Assembly (NCBI GenBank): GCA_022376515.1
Contig: WTXI01000446.1
Location: forward strand, 1-24,984
From: Lactifluus volemus
Taxonomy: Eukaryota; Basidiomycota; Agaricomycetes; Russulales; Russulaceae
Direction: 5' to 3'
DNA length: 24,984 nt
Part shown: piece by piece, positions 10,021 to 19,018 of the stretch
Position numbering within the stretch: position 1 is the first letter of the stretch
Layout of the letters: each line of letters begins with the position of its first letter
The notes under the pieces: model-generated
Seen by the model: the letters and a program-made list of their open reading frames with translations, nothing else
The model's database searches: none
What the model was told of the DNA's origin: nothing
Program-made: the position numbers and the translations under genes

Positions 10021-12725
10021 CTAGACAATCCCAACGATGACCGTGACTCGCATGCTACTGACATCTGCCGACGATGGAGGTACAGAGGAGGGATCGGCAA
10101 GCTTGTCATCATCGCCACATACTTGGGTCCGTAGCGAACTACTCCTCCAACCCCAGCTTTGACTGATTGAAAAGTCGTCCGGATTACTTGTAAATTGTGT
10201 TGCTGAGGAACCGGTGGCACTGATACATGAGATGGCGAAATATGCCGAAACCTGTGCTCTGGGGTCACGGTACGGTTGTGACGGAATGACTGGGGGACCA
10301 GTAGCTGGTAAAGTGCTCCCGGAATGAGAAGAACTCGAGGGTGAGCCATGGACTGGCGTAGTTGAACGTGGACTGGGTATTATGGGGAGACCCGATGGGG
10401 AGTATTGGGTCGTAAATGTGGATAAATGGGTCAGCGGAGAAGGTGATGGCGGAGTGCGTGGGTTGTTGGACTTGTCATCCAGCGGCGGTTCTGTTCCATA
10501 CGGGACTGAAAATGGAGGGATGGGATCGACGCTACTCTGCCTGTGAAGATATACACCGAGTTGAGGGCCCTGCGACTTTTTCCGGAACATCTGGACGAAC
10601 ACGTTGAACAGGCTGCCCGCGTACCAGATGGTTTGCGAGTAGAGATGCGACTTTTCACGCAGTGAGTCAACGTCCCAAAACTCCACTGCGAAGCGGTATG
10701 GGGGGTAGGGTACCCAGCGAGCAGAGTCCATGCCCGAAGCACATTCCGTTGCAGAACATCGATCGGTTTCGAGCCCAAAGAAGTTGGAAACTGACATCGA
10801 GGAACGACCGGGAGTGCGATTCTTGGGAGAGACCGATGAAAGCCCAAAAAGTTCGTCCATAGTAGCATTCTCGACACCGCCACCGTCTCCCATACGCATT
10901 GAGGATGGGCCAGGAACGGTCCAATACACGCGATCCTCTTCATCGCTTCCGGGATGAGATAATGCCTCTTTGATATCTTTTTGAGAGACGGCGATCCCCA
11001 GTGCTTTATGACGACTTGTGCCGGTTGGCGAGGAGGGAGGAGAGGAGGGTGGTAGTCCAACGATCCTGTAGCGAAGCATAGACTGCGTCCAGTGCGCCGC
11101 CTGTATAACACGCTCGGGTACGTAGGGGCGTCCTGTTGTTGGGGAACGGTCATGAGATACCTGAACAAGATCTTCGAAGCTCTAAGATGCCGAGATCAGC
11201 AACAGAGAAGCTAAGGGGCAACAAAAACGAACCATGTTGGCGTAATAAATGCCCTCCGAGAACATTTTCACCCATTCTACTTCTTCATCCTCCAGAACAC
11301 CGGCGCTTCTACGCAGTTCCACGACGGCCTTGGCTAGCTCGTATCGCTCCTTCTCCCCTCTAACAAAGAGCAAATTAGAAGATATCAAGGCACGGACCCA
11401 TATGGCAGTCAAACCACCACGACGCCAAATGAAGGGGACTTTCGGGAGCGGAGTGGGGACTACATCAGAATTGAATGGCTCCCACCCAGACAATGCCGAT
11501 TGCCTACCAATTGAAGGTGTCGATATAGACGTGGATGACGTGGCTTGCTTCGGGGCACCGGCAGCTTGTTGTTCGCATGCCAACATGTCGGCACCCCATC
11601 GAGCCAACCAACAAACACAGGCTTCGCCGATTTTGTCCGAAACAGCACCATATGAGAAAGACAAATCCGACCCAGTCTCGTCCATTAAAGAGGAACGATC
11701 GTCTGATTCGGGAGATAGCAGCTCAGCTGGATTCTCCTTCTCGACCGGGAAGCCCTCGCCACGGACCGAGCCACTCTGAGAGTTGCGAACTTGCTCCTCG
11801 ACGGAAAGCGCCTCGAGATTCTGAGAAAAGGACTCGACAACTTTATCTGATGCTGGTTTACTGGAATCGACCGGTGGCGGGGCACAGTCCGCTGTTTCAG
11901 TCTTCACCAGTTGCGCGACATGTTCTAGTCCCACGAGAGGATCCAAGTCTGCGTCTTGAAGGGGCCCGATACCTTCTCCACATGCGAACTGGAGATAATT
12001 GATGACAGTTGAAGGTCCAATAGTATTAAGGACAGAGCTCAAGGCTTGCGTTGCCAATAAAGGCATGGAGAGGTAGATGGAGACGGCTATGAGTGACAAA
12101 AGGAAACGTGGGGTGGCTTGTTGATGGCCTGGGGGTACTTGTGTGGGAGGGATCGGACATGGGAAGGATGGCGTCAAAGGGTGCGAAGGTGTCGGGACGA
12201 TAGCCGGATCGACAAATAGCTGTGGACCACCTCCGTACAGTCGGGCAATACACAACCTGCATCCCGAATAAAGATAAGGTACAGTGGGAGAAAGAAGTAC
12301 CATGTGAACTTACTCGAAGGCTACAATACATGACAGAAGGGAAAAGGTGAGCCTATCATATTGTATCTAGTGCTTGGGAAGGCAATTATGTACCGGGTCG
12401 AGTGATGTTTGTATCATCAAATCCGACTTCTATTGGACCTGCGTTGATATGAGAACCAGAGAAGGAGTCTCTACCCTCTGACTCGACAAAGCCTCCTGTG
12501 AAGAGGTCACGAAAGAATTCCTACGAAGGAACATAAGACGAGGAAGGGCTTGGGCGAAAAAGTACGCACGGCCTGAATGAGGACTACGCGATGGCACTTG
12601 TAGACAGCATGCCAGGATGCACGGATTCTGATGGCTACATCGGAGGTCTCACCTTGGAGAAAGGAATTATAGATGTTAGCTTGGAATTCAGATGGTGGTG
12701 GGACTGGAGAGGTAATCGGAATCAT
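10021..12725 (-). CDS. BTB/POZ domain protein, 824 aa
   Basis: Exons: 12725..12570, 12520..12394, 12320..12314, 12256..11233, 11181..10021; the total of 2475 nt is in frame with no conflict. The BTB fold begins at residue ~13 (EFQANIYNSFLQGETSDVAI, then WHAVYKCHRVVLIQA) and continues as EFFRDLFTGGFVES, TRPAFELCIARLYGGGPQL and TPRFLLSLIAVSIYLSMPLL. A long Ser/Pro-rich middle contains a conserved-looking helical block ending EWVKMFSEGIYYANM, then SFEDLVQVSHDR, PYVPERVIQAAHWTQSMLRY, FAVEFWDVDSLREK and WYAGSLFNVFVQ. The protein closes with SISQSWGWRSSSLR and a hydrophobic end. BTB proteins usually act as dimerising adaptors, often for Cul3 ligases; the true role of this family is unknown to me. 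Exon 3 is only 7 nt, yet it keeps the conserved AFE of the BTB domain. It shares a 77-bp divergent promoter with TRS31. Confidence 0.9.
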
Positions 12726-12802
12726 GAAGGGAAGTGAAGGAGAGCTCTCCCTTTCTTAACTTGTGTTGAGCACCGACTCGGACTCGGATCTCGCTAGTAG
12801 TC
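12726..12802. promoter_or_regulatory. Compact bidirectional promoter between BTB gene and TRS31
   Basis: The two start codons (12725 minus, 12803 plus) are separated by 77 bp. No TATA box stands out. Overlapping 5' leaders or shared initiation are implied by the spacing. The assignment is based on arrangement alone. Confidence 0.6.
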
Positions 12803-13694
12803 ATGTCAGCAGTCCCTCCATCTCGGTTTTCTGTTCTGTCTTCGTCTTCTCTCTCTTCAGCAGAGCTACTCTCTCCAACAACTAGCTCTGCACGTTTCTC
12901 CTTACCTTCAGCCCCGCCTATCCCAACTACCACAACAGGAACCCCGAAGCCATTGTCTCGTCCCAACATTTATGATAGACCTCTCAACAAGACTCGCAAT
13001 GCCGAAGTATCGGCCTCCGCTTTCGCCTTTCTTTTCTCAGAAATTGTCCAATACATGCAAAAGCGTGTGAGTGGTATCAACGATCTTGAACGTCGGTATG
13101 TGTAAACAACTCCTGTAACGTGTTTTCTTCACTTTCCCGCTAACTGTTCTCTTCACCAGCCTCAACACATTGGGCTATCGGATTGGTACACGTGTGTTGG
13201 AACTTATGGTATGGCGTACCGAGTCGGGGTCCAAGGCACCCAAACGCGAGATCCGATTCCTCCCTGCTCTCATGTCAATCCACACCAACGTCTGGAAAGC
13301 CGTTTTCGGAAAGCCTGCCGATGCAATTGAGAAAAGTGTTCAGAATGAGGACGAATGTCTGTTTGCGCTTGACACCCGCCTCACACGACTAACACCAACC
13401 CGAAACAGATATGATCATCGACAACGACCCGGTAGTCACTCGTAATATCTCGGTCCCCCGCGACATGAGTCAGCTGAGCTGTTCGTCATTTACGGCCGGC
13501 ATCGTAGAGGCTGTGCTTGATGGCCTCGGATTTGTTAGTCTTGCGTGATCTCACATTCCCCATGAGACTGATCCATTTCCCAGCCTGCTCGCGTAACTGC
13601 CCATAACACTCCCGTTAACGATTTCCCCCTCCGTAATACGATATTGATAAAGCTAGAGAAGAGCGTGCTTGAAAGAGAGGAGCTATTCAAATAG
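12803..13694 (+). CDS. TRS31: TRAPP complex subunit Trs31/TRAPPC5
   Basis: Exons: 12803..13095, 13160..13356, 13409..13533, 13584..13694; 241 aa with all phases consistent. Trs31 is a Bet3-family core subunit of the TRAPP complexes, which activate Ypt1/Rab1 and tether ER-to-Golgi and Golgi vesicles. After a ~50-residue Ser/Thr/Pro-rich N-terminus the conserved fold starts at NIYDRPLNKTRNAEVSASAF and continues with FLFSEIVQYMQKRVSGINDLE, broken here after 20 residues by its natural exon end. Then come LGYRIGTRVLELM, REIRFLPALMSIHTNVWKA and DEYMIIDNDPVVTRNISVP, followed by FTAGIVEAVLDGLGFPARV. The ending ILIKLEKSVLEREE is typical of the family. The second intron uses a GTCTGT donor. The extra N-terminal extension is common in fungal orthologues. 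Confidence 0.95.
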
Positions 13695-13867
13695 TTCCTG
13701 TCCACATGGAGCTATCGCGAGTCGAGATGAACAGCGGGTGGAGATTAATCTTGCTCTCGGTTCTAGAACGGTCATCGTTATCATTATCTGTCCCACACGA
13801 CATTTTAGTCGTTGTCGTTTCCACTACCCCACGATTCTATCTCTTTCCCTCCATTCTGCCTTCATCA

Positions 13868-14952
13868 ATGGTTTTTATACGCAGACTAGTCGTTTCCCCG
13901 CCTCTGATGAATAGTTCGTCGCCTTGGGCGTCCGAACGAGATCAATTGCAGGAACTTTTCGACTCGCCCTACACAGGCGCTGTCACTACCAGGACTGCGA
14001 CGCTCACAGGTTTCAGAGAGACAGCAGAACACGCTGTGGGCCTTTTTGTGTCCATTTCTGGTGCTCAGACTGACACACCTTGGAGGTTGCCCTTACGAAT
14101 GAGTCCATAACTTCTGTCAACTCTTATGGCTACTCGCCACATCCGCTCGCCACCTACCTAGACTACGTGGGCGTTATCCTATCTAGCGCAGCTGGGGGCC
14201 CGATTAAGCCATTCATCATAAGCATCACATCTCCATCGCCTATCTCGCTTGCGTCTATGCTCGATTCCATCCAAGGACTTCGAGCCAAGTTCCGTGATGA
14301 TGAAGGCACTACATCACGCATCGGAATCGAACTTAACACGAGCTGTCCAAACATCAAGGGGTCGCCGCCGCCGGCGTACAACATGTCCGGTCTCACTCCG
14401 ATCCTTGATGTACTCGCGCAATACTTTTGGAGGGATCCAACGCTCGCGATCGGTCTCAAGCTTCCGCCGTATACATACTCGACGCAGTTTGACGAACTCG
14501 TCCGGACCATCTCCGCATACTCGCGACCCGATCCGAGCGACGAATCGCGGCGTCTAAACCCCTTCGCCTTCCTTACATCAACCAACACCCTCGGACAGAC
14601 GCTCTTTTTCGCAGAGCAAGCCACAGTCCCTGCCAACGCCAACGCCACCAGTACCAGCACCCCGGTGGTGTTGCCCTGCGAGTTTGCATTGCCGACCGTG
14701 TTGGGTGGTATGGCGGGCGAAGCATTGCATCCGCTAGCTCTGGGGAACGTCTACACCTTGCGACGGCTACTCGATGCACACGATGACCCGTCCGTGCGCG
14801 ACATCTCGATAGTCGGCGTCGGGGGTGTGACCACTCGAGCGGCACACGTTCGGATGCGTCGCGCTGGCGCGGCTATCGTCGCCTGTGCGACAATTCTCGT
14901 GCGTGAGGGCGCCGGGGCGTTTGAAATGCTTTCTATTGCGGGTGATCAATGA
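13868..14952 (+). CDS. URA1: Class 1 dihydroorotate dehydrogenase
   Basis: Exons 13868..14035 and 14086..14952; 344 aa, the usual size for class 1 enzymes. It oxidises dihydroorotate to orotate with FMN in pyrimidine biosynthesis. There is no mitochondrial presequence or N-terminal membrane helix, which suggests a cytosolic, fumarate-using class 1A enzyme. Seen motifs: SPYTGAVTTRTATLTGF near the N-terminus, NSYGYSPHPLATYLDYV, GIELNTSCPNIKGSPPPAYN with the Cys of the SCPN loop (catalytic base in class 1A), LAIGLKLPPY, FAFLTSTNTLGQTL, VLGGMAGEALHPLALGNV and IVGVGGVTT near the phosphate-binding site. The intron ends in GAG rather than the usual YAG, but it is required by frame. The start chosen (MVFIRRLVVSPPLMNSS) begins just before the conserved SPPLMNSS; a longer in-frame extension to 13706 is less likely. 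Confidence 0.9.
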
Positions 14953-15473
14953 GGCTCAGGGGCACAGTGGAGGTAGAAGCGATGCGTGAAGCAAGTCGCC
15001 CGGGACCATATATGTCTTCACCCATGTACCTGTACGGGGCCGTGCTCTAGGACGTCGTTTTTCAGTACATAACAATTACATAATGGCGGTGATTTACTAC
15101 ATCTACAGTACAATAACCTTTCGTTAAAAATGGAGGACGGAGAATAAATGCAGTCAAGGAAGGAAAACTGGAGGGTGCGTCAATAACATGATGTGTCAAG
15201 TCTGCCCCAAAATAAAAAATGGAAAAGCGCGGGATCACTGTCAGGAGAAACACAGACACTACGCCACATCAGGAAGAACAAAAGAATGGCTATACTTGTG
15301 AGAGGTTTGAGAGAACTGGTCTCTGGGTGGCGTTGAAACCAAACCAACCTGAGGCACCCACGTTACGAAAAGTAGAACCACTCGGGAGTAATGACCAATT
15401 ACGAAAGGGCAGCATGACGTATCGCCACACGCCCTGCCAACTGTCAGAAGCACTGAGCGCATTGCCGAAGATG
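14953..15473. other. Convergent intergenic region, no gene seen
   Basis: These ~520 bp separate the 3' ends of the dihydroorotate dehydrogenase gene (plus) and the HMG-box gene (minus). Several short open frames occur, but none has recognisable sequence or supporting splice sites. It is most simply two 3'UTRs. Confidence 0.55.
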
Positions 15474-16785
15474 TTAGAAAGGTGAAACCCAGGTCATTGA
15501 AGGACTCGATTGGAGGGAAAAATCGGCCTGAGAAACGTCATTTTGATAAGCAGAACCCACCGAGGCATTCGCTGTGCTCTGTATAAAGCCAGATGTTGTC
15601 TGGAAAGTATGGTGTGCTGGCAATGTCACGGTTTGATGGGTTGCGCGCTGATCCCAATCAGTTGGATAGTGTATATGTTCGTCGGAATGAGACGCTTGAA
15701 TTGAGGGATCAGGAGTTTGAGAAAGTAGGCTGGCATAACTGTTCAACAGATGGTTGACATGAAAGAGATGCGGATCTGATCCTGGCTCCACTGATACAGG
15801 CTGGGATCGATCAGCAGCGGGCGAGTGCTGTGAGAGTGCAACTCCGCGCTCCCCATGGGCAGAATGGCTTCCCACGAATGCATCGTAAAGGGTTTCAAGA
15901 TTGTAAATCGGCTGAGTTATCCAGTCATGTGATTGGTCTGCATCAGTGGAGCCTGAATTGAGGGTGATGGGGGAGGAGGCGGATGTCGTGGGTGATTGGC
16001 CGCCCGAGAGGGAGGGAGGGGAATCTGGACGATAAGCTGAATGTTGTTTTGCTTCAGTGCAACGTTTATCATACTCCGCCAATGCTTTGCGCAATGCATC
16101 GCCCGTCAGGCCTTGAGAAACTAGTCTGGCGGCTTCCTCGTTTCGCTGCAATATTTCAGGTTCATTGCGCTTGGTTTTACGTTTCCGCCTGTCTCCGCGA
16201 GGTTTCGGCGCAAAGCGATACCCTGGGTATTTGATAGCGTGCTCCAGCTTTGCTTTGTTGGCAGCATCCTTGAAGCGTTGCTTGGCTTCAGGGGGTAACC
16301 TTCTCCATTCGCTCGAAGCCATGCGATTCAGCTGCCGGTGATCTTGTTCAATACCGGCTAGGAGAGACTTCCTCTTCGCTAACCAATCGGTCTTGAATAA
16401 GAAAAAAGAATTAAGGGGGCGTGGGACATGGTTAGGATCCCTTTTTTGGTTTCTCAGAGAAACAGGGGCATCCGGGTCATCAGGGATGGACGACGTTGGT
16501 GAACAACAGATAGAATCAGAGGGTACTGGATATGTGATCTCGAGGGTAGTGGGGATAAGACTGAGAGATTCGTGATCGCGTGGCTGGGATGCGACTTTGA
16601 TTTCCGGCGAGGATTCATGGATAAGTCTGTGTTCAACGTTCAACATCAATTCGAATGGGCACGAGTGATACCCAGTTGTCTACGCACTGGTCAGAGGTGA
16701 AGACATCACTGTAGGGTTGCCAGTAAGCGCCATTGAGAAACGGGGGTTGGGCGCCGGTAGTTTGATGTGGAGAAGCAGAGGACAT
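15474..16785 (-). CDS. HMG-box transcription factor
   Basis: Exons 16785..16688 and 16626..15474; 416 aa. The 61-bp intron has a GTGCGT donor and a CACAG acceptor, and its phase fits. The HMG box starts near residue 100: HVPRPLNSFFLFKTDWLAKR, DHRQLNRMASSEWRRLP, AKQRFKDAANKAKLEHAIKY then PGYRFAPKPRGDRRKRK. The single MATA_HMG-like box, with aromatic residues at the usual places and a basic tail, places it among sequence-specific fungal HMG regulators (Prf1/Ste11/Rox1 group) rather than architectural HMGB proteins. The remaining ~250 residues are Ser/Gln/His-rich and probably an activation region. It ends in a hydrophobic MTWVSPF. Which pathway it controls (mating, morphogenesis, other) cannot be read from the sequence. 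Confidence 0.88.
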
Positions 16786-17159
16786 GGTGATAGTGTTAGG
16801 CCAGCCTAGGTGATCTGCAAGGATGAGGGGGAGTGGTTAGCCCCACGCCCTTTGTAGTCTGTAAACGCGACATTAAGGTGCCTTTCCAAGACAGTGATTA
16901 TCAACGATCTTGACATAAAAGTCCTCAATGGCAGTACGTTGTGAGCGCCCGGGATTCGGTCTTAACGCCGCTGGCGATGGCGAGCAGTGGCGAGTGGCGT
17001 AGATCAAGGCGCCGATATGTCGGCTTGATATGTCGGCCTTCTCTTTCGGGCTGGTCCGCCAACTTGGCCTTCATACCACCAAGTAAAGTAGTTTATTCAC
17101 ATCACGTGTATTTCACCTTGTCACCTCATCCCGACACTACTCACCCCACCCGATATCTA
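16786..17159. promoter_or_regulatory. Divergent promoter region between HMG-box gene and MFAP1
   Basis: This is the longest divergent gap in the window (374 bp). It contains a 13-bp tandem repeat (GATATGTCGGCTT) at 17014-17040 and imperfect inverted repeats around it. The regulator gene on one side and a housekeeping splicing gene on the other may explain the longer control region. The role of the repeats is inference. Confidence 0.5.
17014..17040. repeat. Two tandem 13-bp copies in the HMG/MFAP1 divergent promoter
   Basis: GATATGTCGGCTT (17014-17026) is followed directly by GATATGTCGGCCTT (17027-17040). The first copy is also part of an imperfect dyad running from ATCAAG to CTTGAT with the core CCGATATGTCGG. 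The half-site TCGGC/GCCGA also occurs in the palindrome upstream of the cullin-like gene. These are plausible transcription-factor sites. Confidence 0.6.
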
Positions 17160-19018
17160 ATGGCAACAAACGTACGGAAGCAGGCACCCCGCCTTGCAAG
17201 GCCTGCAGGTCGTTATTGGAAAGGAAAGGCACCAAAAGGTGCTGCTGACCTCCCCTCCTCCTCCGACGAGTCAGAGGAAGAGAGACCACCACCGCAGGAA
17301 GAAGGCGATATCGCTTTCGCTGGCGAACAAGAATTTCTTCACGCCGAGCATGATCAGGGCGATGAGGAGGAACAGAATCAGGGTCATGTCACGGGAAAGA
17401 TGAGCCTCGCTTTGAAGAATGTCAATATTTCCAAGGAAGGAAAGGTAACTATCGCCGGCAAAACCGAAGTTGGCAGGACTGAGATGGAAGGTGCGGCCCC
17501 CTCCCTCGATCATTACCAACATTGTTGCATTGTTGACAATTATACAGAGGAGCTATCTGAGGAAACGGAAGAGGAGACTGACGCAAAAGCCGCAGATCAG
17601 GTTGAATCTGATGAGGTGTGTCACCTCAACATCGGGACGTCTCTCTCACTAATTTGATCATTTCAAGTCTAGCGAATATGAATCAGAATCAGAAGAGGAA
17701 AAACCTAAAGCCCAATTCCGTCCTGTATTTGTTCCAAAGTACTGTCCTTCGTCCCTCCGATTGACGTGTTTGGCCCACTAAACCTCACTTTACAGACGAA
17801 GCCGCGCCACTGTGGCAGAGAAGCAAGTTTTAGCCGAAGACTCTGAAGAGTTTCTTCTACGGAAAGAATTGGAAGCAGAGGAGAGGAAGAAACAAAGTCA
17901 CGATCTGGTCGCAGAGAGCATCCGGCGGGAGCTTCTCGAAAGTGTGTGACAGCCTTCTTCCAACCCTAGGTATGTCTTGTTAATGCTTCTACAGAGGAAA
18001 AAGAAGAGGAAGTCGTCGACATCGATGATACAGACGGCATTGATCCGTCGGGCGAGTTCGATGCCTGGCGGCTTCGGGAACTTGCACGAATTAAACGAGA
18101 TAAGGAGGCAGAGATTGCTCGTGAAGAGGAACGTGAAGAGGTTGAGCGACGGCGGGCCTTGCCAGAGGAGCAACGGCTGAGGGAGGATCTTGAACATGCT
18201 AAAAAGTTACGGGAGGATAAACCCAAAGGCAAGCAGTTGTTCCTACAAAAATATTGGCATAAGGGTGCTTTCTATCAGGTGAGTCTTCCTTCTCTGTCTG
18301 GATTCCTCGCGCTCAACATCTCGTGATATTGATGTAGGACCAAGAAATTCTCAAACGTCACGACTTTACTGAGGGTACCGAATCGACGATGGATGTCTCT
18401 CTGCTTCCCAAGGTTATGCAGGTAAAGAACTTCGGCAAACGCGGGCGTACGAAGTATACCCATCTCGTGGATCAAGACACAACAGTCGGCAATGGCGGAT
18501 TTGGTGGCTCTGGCCCTGTCAAGGCAGGTGGTACAAGTACCGATGGCGGAGGGTGCTTCCTTTGTGGGGGTCCACACATGAAGAAAGGTACGTCTCATAC
18601 CAACTGTAACGAACGTCATGTAGATGATGTCCTTAGATTGTCCGCAAAATATCGGCGCGGTTCCTGGGAAACTTGGAACAGGACCAAACGCTGTCCCGAC
18701 CGGTATGCGCGACGAGCGTCGGTCGTGGCGGGATGATAACCATCTTCAAACACGACAAGGCCGTGAAAGTTTCAGAGGTGAGGCGATAAAGGATGATCGC
18801 GGCGCCGGGACAGACACCGCTCCCGGAGTGTGGAGCGGGATGAACATGCACGTAGCCGGGGTCGAAGCGGATTTACCAGAGACGATAAGTACAGGGATTC
18901 GCAATCACCGAGGAGGGACCAAAAGTACGACGACAATAGCCGGTGGAAGGAGCGGCGGCGGTCGCGGTCACTGGATGCAAGGAATGGCGGAGACGAAAAG
19001 CGACGCCGAATGAGGTGA
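17160..19018 (+). CDS. MFAP1: MFAP1-type spliceosome protein with CCHC zinc knuckle
   Basis: Exons: 17160..17615, 17668..17738, 17796..17941, 17995..18278, 18338..18587, 18637..~19018; introns 49-59 bp with good sites. MFAP1 is a component of the spliceosomal B complex that works with Prp38. The order of blocks is typical: acidic N-terminus, [16 protein letters not shown], acidic stretch, [20 protein letters not shown], long Glu/Arg helix ([39 protein letters not shown]), [61 protein letters not shown] knuckle [13 protein letters not shown] (C-x2-C-x4-H-x4-C) is split by the 18588..18636 intron. The sequence as given stays open to a TGA at 19011. After about 18796 the next frame instead encodes an Arg/Ser/Asp-rich tail ([20 protein letters not shown], to TGA at 19016) as expected for a splicing factor, so one base appears to be missing near 18790-18800. 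Confidence 0.93.

Noticed and set aside
13706..13867. 54-codon upstream extension of the dehydrogenase
   Set aside because: It overlaps the immediate downstream region of TRS31, has non-conserved composition, and the family starts at about the chosen Met.
14163..14660. 165-codon minus-strand frame
   Set aside because: It is antisense to the conserved dehydrogenase exon and contains no domain of its own.
16941..17159. 73-codon upstream extension of MFAP1
   Set aside because: It contains the promoter repeats and lacks family similarity; ATG 17160 fits the usual start.
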